Shown one piece after another: positions 39,935-51,329 of a stretch of DNA of 64,000 bases. Below the pieces are notes generated by a model that was not told the origin of the DNA, made no database searches, and saw only the letters and a program-made list of their open reading frames with translations. Made by a program: the position numbers and the translations under genes. This DNA is from Epiperipatus broadwayi (Eukaryota > Onychophora > Udeonychophora > Euonychophora > Peripatidae). Positions within the stretch are counted from its first letter, which is position 1. Each line of letters begins with the position of its first letter. The stretch spans positions 3,648,195 through 3,712,194 of the forward strand of contig JAQFVV010012490.1 in the NCBI GenBank assembly GCA_028023455.1, written 5' to 3'.

Positions 39935-41497
39935 CTTTGTTAGGAATTCTAGACACTTTGTAGAATTAATCAAGAACATAAAGATTGAAAGTGCTGACTT
40001 AATGGTAAGTTTTGATGTGGAAAATTTATTCACAAATGTACCATGTGAAGAAGCAATGTCTATTGTAAATGAAGATTAAATGGTGATAATAGTTTACAAC
40101 CATAACAACTCTTCCTATTGATAGTATAATGGAACTATTAACATTCTGCATAAAAACAAACTACTTTCAATATAACATGGAATTCTTCCAACAAAAGCAA
40201 GGAATGGCTATGGGCTCACTATTATCACCTCTGATTAGCAATATTTACATGGAAGAACTTGAAGTCATAGCCATAAAACTACTTCATATCCACCTAAAGT
40301 TTGGCTTTGTTATATAGGTGTTACATTTGTTGTATGACTACATGGTTAAGCACTACTACAAACTTTCTGAAAACTCATCAACAACATATCCCCTTCAATT
40401 GAATTTACAATAAAATCAGAATAAGAACAAACACTGGAATTCTTAGACATTTTTGGGTCAAGACTCCCTCATGGCAAAATCAAAACTACAGTTTACCAAA
40501 AACCCACACATACAGGAAAATACTTAGCCTATACATCCAATTATTAGAAACACAAAACATGAAATATACTATCACTATGGAACAGAGCAAAAGAAGTTTG
40601 TTCATAAACCAGTGATTTGGAAAAAGAAAAAATCTATATAGAACTTTTATAAAAAATGGTTCACCATCAGCTCTTATTAATAAAACCTTAAATAGACAAC
40701 AAAAAGAACCATCAAAAGAAAAAACAATTATTGGTACTGTAGTTTACACATAATACTAAAAATAGCAAACAAATCAAGGAAAATCAGCAATCAGTATAAT
40801 ATCAGAAGTTTTCCAGAGCCATATCACACTAAGAGGAGTTCTAACATCTACAAAGTCCAAACTTGAAATACTGAAAAGAAAAAACTACATCTATGAAGTA
40901 TCATGTGAATGTGGAAGAACATATATTGCTGAGACCAGTTGTCCCATTGAAAAGCACTTGTGAAAACACAAACTGATGATTAGAAGAGAAGAACAGTTGT
41001 GTCTAAGGTAGCAGACCCATGTATACATATTGGATAGAGAAGAAAATGTACAAAGAAGAAAATTTAAAGAAAGCTGCTCATATGACAATGGCAAAAAATC
41101 TCATAAGTCAACCTAGTGTGACTATACATAATGTATGAAAACCACTAATCAACTTTGCTCTTAGAAAAAAAGTGGAGAAATCAGGAGGAACCTCATGAAT
41201 AAGTATATGAAATTTCTACTGACTGTTGCCTTTGGAAAGATGGCTTAGTTTGTTAGAATGTTATCTTAAAATTCAATACTCATAGAATCTAAGCATCCAG
41301 GTTTGATTCCCATGCTAGTACAGTCACTGTCCAGCAACACCTGAAGAAGAGGGGATAATAATATCTCTGGAAATGTTGTACATATACGAACCTGTGTGTT
41401 TTTTTTGAATGTATTTGGAATATTTAAATGAAGATAAAATTTTCTAAAGACATTCAGTACTCATATTAGATGATAGAAATAGTCCAACATATAAATA
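39935..41497 (+). pseudogene. PLE with GIY-YIG region and tRNA-like 3' tail (P2d)
   Basis: Plus frames give TQAFVRNSRHFVELIKNIKI and ESADLMVSFDVENLFTNVPC (RT motif A region, 39925-40060), MELLTFCIKTNYFQYNMEFF, then QGMAMGSLLSPLISNIYMEE (motif B, about 40198-40257). At the YVDD position the sequence reads YIGVTFVV (40311-40335), so the catalytic Asp pair is lost. YEVSCECGRTYIAET (about 40893-40937) is the GIY-YIG start, with YIA in place of YIG. The tail at 41215-41497 matches that of P2c, with A box, B box, AATGAAG in place of AATAAAG, and the same terminus. Confidence 0.8.
41241..41310 (+). promoter_or_regulatory. tRNA-like A and B boxes in PLE tail (P2d)
   Basis: TGGCTTAGTTTGTTAG (41241-41256) is A-box-like and GGTTTGATTCC (41300-41310) differs from the B-box consensus at one CpG-type position. 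Same location relative to the PLE end as in P2c. Confidence 0.6.
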
Positions 41498-42125
41498 CAA
41501 ATTCAAAGCATTTATTTTATTAATAAAAAAAAAAATTCTGGCTTATATAATTGTCTTCTCTGATCAAACAATTTGTGGTTTGATTCTTTTCTTTTTTCAT
41601 ATTAGATAAATAATTTCTAGTTTATTACACTATATATAAACATATGATTAATTACTAGACAGAGCATAATCCTGCAATATACCATATAGAGCTGTAAAAT
41701 AGTCTAAGAGAAAAAAAACATACACCAAGCCTCCATTATCATGACTGAAAGTCATCAGTTCTGAGGTTTCTGTGTAGAAATGTATTGGCCTTACTAGACC
41801 AGTAAAATATATATATATATATTAAAAAATGTTTATACTTATAATTAATGTCAAAAAATATTTCACATTTATTGGATACACATTTAATTTATCTATATGA
41901 ATAATGTAGTCCAAAAAAACTGAGCTACCAGACATACAACATCTACAGTACCACTTTGCTTGAAAATGTTCTCCTTGCTAATTAATAAGATAAATCAATG
42001 ATTTATCTTGAAAGGTAGATCCTATGGATAGCACCAAATGATACACAAAATAAATATTAAAATACCCTAATAAAACAAATGAAAGTTTAAAATGGAAAGA
42101 AAAATAACTAAACATAAATGATATA
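41498..42125. other. AT-rich stretch, nothing recognised
   Basis: Lies between the P2d terminus and the second hAT MITE. A short (TA)n run occurs near 41807-41821. No gene motif seen. Confidence 0.5.
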
Positions 42126-42133
42126 CTGTGGAC

Positions 42134-43187
42134 CAGGAGCAGGCAAACGGTTGATTGCGATCAACCAGTCGATCGTGCATAGCTTGACAGTGGATTGCAG
42201 ATGTTTAGGCCATCAGATACTGTTGCCTGAATTCTGAATCTTTTTGTTTTTTATTTATTATATTTATAAATTCTATAACTGAGTTGTCTGATAGTTAGAC
42301 ACCGCTCTTTCTGTATGCGTGCACACTTCTTGCTTTTACTCCTCATTGTACACCTCGTGGATCTTAAATGACTTTGTAGCACTCGAACAGCAGTACAATG
42401 TAGTATCTATGTGTGTTTTGTGTATTTTGTTTAGCTCTTATTCTAAAAAATTTAGCAATTAAGAAATTTGTATTAAAACATACTATGTTTATTGGCATAA
42501 AGATGAATTTGGTATATATAAATAATTTAATCCGGTAATTTTTCTATTGTTTCCCTCATTAATTAATTATCACCTCCTTCAAGAATCTGGATTCTACATC
42601 CTATCAATAAAAATGATTTTTTTAATCAAAGGTAGTTTTTAAGTTTTTACTTTACAGCAATTCACACTCCATAGGAATTCCTCCAACTAATCTTTAAATA
42701 GCTTATTTCTGTCAATGTAGCAAATATATATATATAAAATAAATAATTTTTAATAGTCAATAAAATATGCGGGATTCGAATTCAGACTTTCACATGACCC
42801 ACAACTCTCAGTGCCATCTTATATTGCTGACACACGTGATCACACACATGCTGAAAAGATAAATAATCCCCAATATAAGTATTTCGTGCTAAACCAGCAC
42901 TCATCAGTTGGTCCAGATTACCATCTCTAAACATATATACTATCAGTACTCAGCTTTATATAAGATGGCACTGAGAGTTGTGGGTCATGTGAAAGTCTGA
43001 GTTCGAATCCTGCATATATTCCATATATAAAAGCAGGTGTTAAGCCTGTACAATGTATGTAATAATCAATAAACAACATTTAAATTTTATAAGATATTAT
43101 TTATTCCTTTATTAGCCCAAAGGTCGATCGCCTATAGATAATAAATATAAAAGTCGATCATGCTACTTTTAAGTTTGCCCACCCCTG
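42134..43187. mobile_element. hAT-type MITE with nested palindromic repeat
   Basis: Starts CAGGAGCAGGCAAAC and ends GTTTGCCCACCCCTG, imperfect inverted repeats of hAT type. Candidate 8-bp duplications CTGTGGAC (42126-42133) and CTGTAAAC (43188-43195) differ at two sites. Subterminal GTCGATCG occurs on the left (42168-42175) and GGTCGATCGCC on the right (43122-43132), as in the MITE at 25228-25744, so both are probably moved by one transposase. The R1 palindrome 42766-43022 is inserted inside. No transposase frame is present. Confidence 0.8.
42766..43022. repeat. Repeat R1, palindromic copy d, inside the hAT MITE
   Basis: 42766-42823 pairs with about 42958-43018: GCGGGATTCGAATTCAGACT against AGTCTGAGTTCGAATCCTGC. 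Both arms carry a good B-box, GTTCGAATCC on the plus strand and on the minus strand a one-base variant. The centre has CACACGTGATCACACACATG, shared with copies b and c, and CACTCATCAGTTGG shared in reverse with copies a and b. Confidence 0.8.
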
Positions 43188-43195
43188 CTGTAAAC

Positions 43196-44842
43196 AATAA
43201 ATAAGAGTGAAGATTTGATCATTAATAACATAAATTTATTTTTTATTTCTAGGGAAGTATGGTGGAACAAGACAGGAAAACGAGTTAAAAAATAGCATGG
43301 AGTCATAAATGTTAATCATTTAATAAAAAAGGATTCAAAATAAAAATGCAGTATATATATAAAATGTCCATTAATTAAAAATATTGCAATAACAATAAAA
43401 ATAATAAATATAATGGTGATAAACTATTATACACAGTCTTTCAGTTTGAAAATACTTCTGTGGATTGAAGGAATATGTATAATAGTTAAACACCATTATA
43501 TTTATTATTTTTATTGTTACATATATATAATACAAATAAAATGTTCGTTAATTAAAAGAACTAATTGTGTATATATACACTCAAAACATTTTTTTCTTTT
43601 TTATGCTAATTGTAATAACCATATAAGAAAAAATTATTCTAAATTGATTTGCTAAAACATGCTGAGTATGCTTTCAGTCAGTAAATTCAGAATCATAGCA
43701 CTCATGAACTGCAACATGTATTGTGGAATTTAATTTGTGTTTCAAATGAACTCGCAATCCATCCTCAAGTTCGTGAGTGGTATGATTTTGGCTTTTAAAC
43801 TGTGTTCAGCAAGGTTTAGAAAATCAACATAAAATAATCTTTTCTTAAGCCAACATTCAAAATGTTTGTGTCTGGTTTAATATGGATATTAGTGTGTAAA
43901 AATCAATGTTAGAGTTTAACTTTAAAGCTAAATTTGAATTTTTAATGCTCATTGTTAATACTTTAATTTCTCATAAAAATGCACTTTATTTAAGTTGTTT
44001 GCTAAAAAAATATATTTTTTCTTAATCCCAATTGTAATAAAGATTAATTCAGTACAGTAAGTTTTAAACTAGTTAATTAAATAAGATATAGAATTAATTT
44101 AGTAGTAAAAATTATTTGTTTCAAATAAAGGAAGCTGTGATTAATGTGTATTAGTGTGCTTGATAATTTTAACTTCTTTGTTGTAATATTAAAAGTTATT
44201 CTTAAATATTATATTTTAAAAGTTTTTAAAGAAATGTTAGCTTACACTTCAGTAGTATATAAAATTGTTTAAAATAGTAATGTAAATTGATATTTTATTC
44301 AAAATAATGTAATTTATTATACAGAACTATTTTATTTTTACTATAATTATTTTTGGTTTTATAAATAATTTATCTTATAATGTATTTTATTTTCACTACA
44401 ATTATTTTTAGTTTTAAAATAATTTGTCTTAAATGTAACATTTAATGGAAAGTCTAGACAATTATGTAAATGAATTTATTTTTAGCTTTATATCTCAGAA
44501 TATCACTTAATCTTTAAACTTTAATAAATTATGATCAAGGAGAAGTTGATCTAAGAGACAATTTTATCCATCAAAATCATTCACATGATTGGCAATATAA
44601 ATAAAGACTTACACACATACACAGACTTGGGTAATTTTATTAGGAAATTGACTTGATAAATTGTTAGCAGAATTAATTATATTTAATATTATTTAATTTA
44701 ATTACTTATAATAAATTTTTGTTTATTAAAGTTAAATATGTCTTGCTAATTAATTTTCATCTAGGCAGGAAGTTCTAAACTAAAATTACTAAAAAGTTTG
44801 AAATTTACATAACAGGAAAACATAATAGAAATTTGTATTTTT
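43196..44842. other. AT-rich stretch, nothing supported
   Basis: A local inverted repeat of about 25 bp (AATAAAAATAATAAATATAA TGG...AAACTATTATAC, 43394-43510) is the only structure noticed. No gene motif. Confidence 0.45.
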
Positions 44843-44950
44843 ATATTGGACTATTTTCATCATCTAATATGTGTATTGAATGTCTTTAGAAAAAATTAAC
44901 TTTATTTAAATATTCCAAATACATTCAACTGTTATGTTTAACAGTAATAG
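44843..44950 (-). repeat. Solo fragment of the PLE/SINE 3' tail
   Basis: On the minus strand this matches the last 100 bp of P2c and P2d: AACAGTTGAATGTATTTGGA, AATAAAG, TTCTAAAGACATTCAATAC and TAGATGATGAAAATAGTCC. No upstream PLE coding or tRNA-like part is attached, so it is a 5'-truncated copy. Confidence 0.75.
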
Positions 44951-47900
44951 TTGAGTTATTTCTATTTAAATTTTATATTTCAAGGGAATTCTGTGACTCA
45001 TCATTATTGCATAGGAACTTTTGTTGATTCTTGTTTTCTCATTAATAATAGACAATATTCTTGTTAATATTTTATATGCTGGAATATTAAAGCTGTTAAA
45101 AACTTTATACTATTTTTGGTATTTTAAAGCAATTCTTAATTGTGTAAAATGCTTTTGCTCAAAATATTATATTCTGAAAATAAGAAGATTCTTAAAAGAT
45201 TCTAAAGTGTTAAAATATTGATCAGCAAAATATATTTAATAAAATGCTGAGTTATTCATCTTTAAAATGAAAAGACTTAAATTTCAAATAGCAGAAACTG
45301 TTAAGTGATAATGAAATTTTATACATTTCTTACCTGAATTTATTTATAGTATAAATAGAAAAACATTTAATTTATATCAAATTGATATTTACTGATTATT
45401 TCAATGTATCTTAAAGACACATCAGTAATGAATGACTATTTAAATTATCCTAATATGCATTTCCTATTAATTATTAATGTCAATTTAAAAAGAATAGCAT
45501 TCATTTCTAAAAATATAAATTATTTCAAATGTCATTTCCTCTGAAATGACATTTTTATTTACTTATCATTATCATAGTAGCAGGATGGAAATTATTTACT
45601 CACAAATGTCCATTTCAGATTAGCACCAAGAAAGATATTTCCTAAGTTAGTGAAATTAAGATTATTGACTTAAGTGTTCTGAAAATTTATTACATGACTA
45701 TGTACTTTTAAAACTAATATTCTAAAATATTAGTGGAATATTTGTTCAAAATTATAATTTTTATTCACAAATTATTTCTTGTACTAACGTCAACCACAAA
45801 GTCTCTGGAAATTGACTGCATTATTTCTTTTTTGTAAAATTTGCTTTTAATTTATTTTAATATTATTTTAAAACAATAATTTTCTTTTTTTTTTTCTTGA
45901 ATATTTTTTAAAATTCAGGACCAGCTTTAGAAAATAATTATTTATAAGTAATTTAAAATTGTAATTTAATAAATATTTTATAAAGCAACATAGATAAATT
46001 ATAATACTAGGAGGGATGTGAGGTAATTTAATCTTTTGTCTGATGAATTTTTTTATTGGCCAGATTGAGCAAAAATTGGAGTGATTTGATTTGTTAAATA
46101 CAGATCTAGCCAGTTTTCCTTTCTGAAATATATTAATGTACAATAATCAGAATTGTTTCAATTTAGCTTCTAAAAATTGAATTATTTTATATTCAAATTG
46201 GTTAAATGTAACAAAATTTTTAAAATAATGTCAATAACTGAAGAAAAACATATGAAAAATAGCCTGCATTAAAAAAAAGGAATTATACTTCAAACAATCA
46301 TACATGAATATGATGGTGATGTATTGTGTCTTAGAAATTACGATACGTGATTATTCATTTCTGTTGTCTTTTCCTCTCTAAAATTAAATATTTTAAATAA
46401 AAATCTAAATCTAGCCACATTATTAGACAATACAGTGTAAAAAGTAATCATAAAATCCATAAATATTTATGTAAAATAGTTGCATTTTGCTAGCTATCAC
46501 TGAAGGTCATTAATATGCAAATAGTGGTCAGTGTTATTCCCTTGTTTTGAATAGCAGTCCAGCACTATTCACTTTTCCTTGATTATTCTTGTAAAATTTA
46601 AACATTTTCAAATTTTAGGTAAATTAACATAAAAACCTAATTATGAATGTAAAAAGTTATGTGAAATATATTTGTTTATGTTCAAAATCTATTACAAAAG
46701 CATAAAACATTTTGATTTGATTTCTGACTTTGACAGTTAGAAACGCCTGGAAAACAGTAGCCAAAGTTGATAGTAAGTGCTTTTCAGTACTATATAAAGG
46801 AAAAGAGGCAGGACTATATATAATAGACCACAATCAGAAATCAATTTTTTGTGAAAAATACAGCCAATAGTGGATTTTTTTGGAAATAAAAATTAAATAC
46901 TGATAAAGCTCTAAATTTATGATAAAATAAGCATAAAATAATGAAAATGCAACTAAAAAGGGCTGATAGATGGTGCAAAATTTTTCTAGTTTTCAGTTCA
47001 AAGTCCTGAAAAAATGCAGTTGCCCTCAGTTAGACTTTCACCAAAAAGTCACCCCCAATGCCTAAAAGTTTGGTCACCCCTGTTCTATATGAATGAAACA
47101 TAAATGCTCCTAAATTACTAATTTTTATTCAATTTTATCATTCACTTATCCTGTTTTTTTATTACAAATCTGCTATTGTTATCATTATTATTGTTTTCAA
47201 AATTTGTTTTACAATGAAATTTTACTTTGTCAAAGGAATATATGTTCATGTTTTAACTTCAACATGCATTTCAAAAATAAATAATAAAAAATAATGAATG
47301 ATATAAACTGCTACAGATGCATCATTATTATCTGTGTTTTATTTAAAAATACTCTGTATGAAATTTAAATGGATATTAATGTATTTTGTGTTCATGTTTA
47401 TCAGGAAATCTATTACTTACTGGTAATATTTGAATGGTATACAAATAAGTTAAATATTAACAAGTGGGAGAAATTTTTAGTATTTTCATGATGGTAATTA
47501 CAGAGATTGTATCCTATGGATAGTAAAACATTCAGGATGAAGAACTTTTATTCATTTACTTTGGTTAACTGGATATAATTTTAAGTTTCAATATTATGCT
47601 ATTGTAATTCATATATTTTTATTTTATTTATTTTATGCATTTTGTCTAATATGATTTTAGGAATTATTTGTAAGCTGAATTATTTAAAAGTGTTCACAGA
47701 ATATTTACCTTTTCATAATGCTGTATTTAAAAGTCTTAATTATATCTTATCATGAGTTATTTATTTGAATGTATGTGTTAATGCTGAATAAATTGAAGAT
47801 GGTATATATTCTTATTGTTTATTCTAGGCCATGCTTTTATTAAGCCAGATTTTGTGAATAATTTTTACATTATCAGTTTTACACATCAGTTAATTATTGC

Positions 47901-48674
47901 AATATTATTTAAGGGATGGTGGCATTAGCCTCTCATTATAATACATTTTTATCTTGTCATTATTTTGTATTTTTCCAAGAGATTATAGCTTGTCTCTCTC
48001 TTGTAGATATTTATTTTGCTAACATAAGTTTGTAAAGAGATTTAGCTTTGTCTCTGTCTTAATATTATAATATATTCTGTGAGATATATCTTTTATGTTT
48101 TATATCAAGCATGAAATGCTTTATTTAAGACAATTATTATTGTTCCTATTACATTTCTGATCATTCATCCTTATCATTCTTATATTTAGAGACTAAGTCC
48201 TAGCATATTTATTGCCATAAAATGTAGGTGCTACATTTCAAATATATGCCACCACTTATTTTGCATTGCCTTATTTATTTTTAAAATTGCAGATGTATTA
48301 TATCATGTTTTTTTTGTATAAAGCCATATTCAATGCACTTTATTTTTGACAATTGATATTGTAGTTAGTTCTGAGGATCATTATATTCCTCTTCTTTTGC
48401 ACTTTTTAATATTCTGAGTGTAGGTTGTTGATTGATTTTGATGTATAGGTGTATTTGATATGTTTTGTCAGTATTATAAAACATAAAACTGATAAACATT
48501 TATTTTAGAAATTAAAATTGTAATTTTGGGCCTCAATTAGTGATATACATTTCTTTCAGTATTTACTCCATCACTAGATTGGTAAATCCTTTTAAGGTTT
48601 AAATATACTCATTTGGGGACAACATAATTGTAAAGTAAGAATAAAGAACTTCTTGTCATAATGTAAATATTAAA
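44951..48674. other. AT-rich stretch, no supported gene
   Basis: The 91-residue minus frame at 45868-46143 is Lys/Ile/Asn-rich without a motif. An inverted pair AAATGTCATTTCC/GGAAATGACATTT lies at 45526-45555. The sequence AAGTTTGGTCACCCCTG at 47063-47079 looks like the right terminus of a hAT MITE, but no matching left end was found. Confidence 0.45.
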
Positions 48675-49422
48675 CAGGCAAAACTCATTATACGTATTGT
48701 CACACACAGCAAGCTAGAGTAATCAATGAATACCAGAAGGCTTGTGCATAAAATACCCATCTAGTGCATACTCATCCAATATCCCCAGACTATTTTCTGG
48801 CTTGTGGTCTTCATCAGTGAGAAGCCTTGGATCTGAGAGCATTACACCTAGATCTTAGGATCTAATGCAATCCTCCAGCAGCCACCTTTTATCTCCATTT
48901 AACTACAGAACTATGAGTCCTAAACTGAAAACACCTTAATGTTTTCAATCCAAGCTCATTAGCTTATATAGTCATATGGCTCTGAACTCAGTTCAGTACC
49001 CATACATTTTAGTGTCTTTGGTTTTTAATAACCATAGCCACCACTATTCTATTAGGCAGGATTGATTTTAAGCCAATAAACATCACATGACCACCACTTT
49101 TTATGCTTGTGTATAACTGTTGTTTAAATAACTATATAAGCTAATGGGCTTGGATTGAAAACATTAAGGTGTTTTCAGTTTAAGACTCATAGTTTTGTAG
49201 TTAAGTGGAGATAAAAGGTGGCTGCTGGAGGGTTGCATTCATCCTAAGATCTAGATGCAGTGCTCTCAGACCCAAGGCTCCTCCCTAATGAAGGCCACAA
49301 GCCAGAAACTAGTCTGAGGATATTGGATGAATAGGCATTAGATGGGGATTTTATGCACAAGCCTTCTGGCATCCATTGATCAGCTTGCTGTGTGTGGCAA
49401 TATGTATAGTGAGTTTTGCCTG
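48675..49422. mobile_element. Foldback element R2, copy b
   Basis: Arms of about 300 bp (48675-48975 and 49131-49422) flank a spacer of about 155 bp. The outer ends are CAGGCAAAACTCA and TGAGTTTTGCCTG, followed inward by GTCACACACAGCAAGCT and its inverse. Inner landmarks AGATCTTAGGATCTAATGCA, CCAGCAGCCACCTTTTATCT and TCAATCCAAGC are shared with R2a at 33565-34560. No coding capacity and no convincing target duplication. Confidence 0.8.
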
Positions 49423-50149
49423 TTTTCATTAATCAGACAAGGATAATAATTTTCATTATTATTTAATCTGTCAATTTAATTTATTTTATCTAGAACTTTT
49501 TAAAAAATCATAATTCTCTGCATTAAATTGTACAGTAGAATGTTTAAATAATTCATTTTGTGATATTGTAGTTGTTATCTGTTCAATGTTTTTATTGTTA
49601 ATTTTGTTTTCATAATCTTTCTATCATCATCCACACATATTGTCCAAAAATCTTAATATAAAAAATTTATTATGAAATTATCTTTTATATTAAACATTAA
49701 GAATACATGAACTGATGAAATTCAACGTAATAATCATTTTATTCAATTTGGGTTGTAAAATGTTAAGAAAACATCTAAGAAATAAATTATTCATTTTTTT
49801 AATTATCAATTCATCACATTAACCAATTGTATTTCTTAAAAAAAGACTGCTTATGTGATAAATTATTTTATTTTATTTACAAGATTATTTTTGATTATAC
49901 ATCATAAGTATAAGTAATTAAATTATTTATCTCAAATCCATAAAAAAGATTTAGTAGGAATTATTAGTATGATGTCCTGAGTGATCAAAAAAATCTCTTA
50001 CCCACTCAGTTGAATGCTATCCTGTTATATTCCTTTATTCCAAATTAAGATTCTTTCATGTATTTATTTTAACTAAAATATTTTCTTTAAAATTTATTAT
50101 TATCATTATGATTTAGGTAGACATTATCTTATGTATAAGAGTTAGCAAT
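49423..50149. other. AT-rich stretch, nothing recognised
   Basis: No gene, tRNA-like box or terminal repeat was seen. Confidence 0.5.
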
Positions 50150-50965
50150 GTCTAGTTTTTTATGCTTAATGATTATTCAAAATCTTAGGCTAATCGGAGA
50201 AAAAAAAACTATTTTCATACATAAACAAGAGCAATAGCCAATTGTTCAACAAGCTTTGTGATAAATGCTTAGCCAGAGAAAACATTTAAAATATCTCTTG
50301 TCAGGAAACCCCCCCCCCCCAACCTCTGACCATGGTTTGCTTTGGCACTCCTCAGAGAGGCGCTAGGGTAGCTTCAGACCCTAGATTTAAAAATACCAAC
50401 CCAAAGCATGAAACCATGGTCAGAGGTTGGGGGGGGGGGTTCCTGACAGAAATATTTCAAATACTTTTTCTGGCTAAGCATTTCTCACAAAGCTTGTTGA
50501 GAAATTGGCAATTGCTCATTGTTTATATCTTACAAGCTTAAGAGAATTGGGTCATGTGATCTATGACTCTTATTTTAACTATTTATAGTCTCTGTTTTAG
50601 GTCTTATGCAATGTTATATTGCTAATATTACTAATACATAGTATGGCTGAAGATCTCTCAGCCCCATATAGCTATTTGAGTTGGATAGCCGGGTTTGAAA
50701 ACATGTAGGTGTCTGAAAATTTCAGATTTTCCATTCAGTAGATAACTTTTAGATAAATGCTGGCTTGTCTGAACTACCCTAGCGCCTCTCCCAGGAGTGC
50801 CAAAGCATGAAACCATGGTTACAGATTGGGGGAGGGATTCCTGACAGAGATATTTTAAATGCTTTCTCTGGCTAGCATTTATCACAAAGCTTGTTAAGCA
50901 ATTGGCAATTGCTCATTGTTTATATCTTACAAGTTTAAGAGAATTGGGTCATGTGATCTATGACT
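50150..50965. repeat. Inverted repeat with C/G tracts, plus partial duplicate
   Basis: 50229-50340 is the inverse of 50400-50520: AACAAGCTTTGTGATAAATG, an about 11-base C tract and AACCTCTGACCATGG pair with CCATGGTCAGAGGTTGG, a G tract and CACAAAGCTTGTTGAG. The right arm and its flank (GGCAATTGCTCATTGTTTAT, GAATTGGGTCATGTGATCTA) recur at 50790-50965, where the G tract is reduced to GGGGGAGGG. The hairpin centre shares CTACCCTAGCGCCTCTC with the second block in inverse. A related upstream segment (TTTTTATGCTTA, CCTTAGGCTAAT) recurs near 51220-51270. Confidence 0.75.
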
Positions 50966-51329
50966 TATTTTGACTATTTTCATACATGTTTTCAATTTCC
51001 AATCAGTTGATAACTTACTTCTAATTTTGTTACATCTTTCCATCACATGACCAGTGTCTGCCACCAATAATACCAACACAAAGTTTCAAAGTCTAAGGTC
51101 AGTCAAGCATATGCATAATTTTAATGTTATTGTAGCAAATTTCTGATCTTTATTTAATAATGTTGATCTCAAGTTTCCCAGCAATCAGCTCATTTGTTCA
51201 CAACCAAGTTAACAAGCTCTGGCTTTTTATGCTTATAAAGTACTCAAAACCTTAGGCTAATAAGGTAGAAATTTTTTTATATCAGTTAATAACTTATTTC
51301 CAATTTAATGTTGACAGTACTCATTTAAA

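Noticed and set aside
45868-46143. 91-residue minus-strand open frame
   Set aside because: Low-complexity Lys/Asn/Ile composition and no recognisable family.
46757-47079. Possible hAT MITE ending AAGTTTGGTCACCCCTG at 47079
   Set aside because: The right end looks like a hAT terminus, but the only left candidate (CAGTAGCCAAAGTTG at 46763) is weak and no 8-bp duplication matches.
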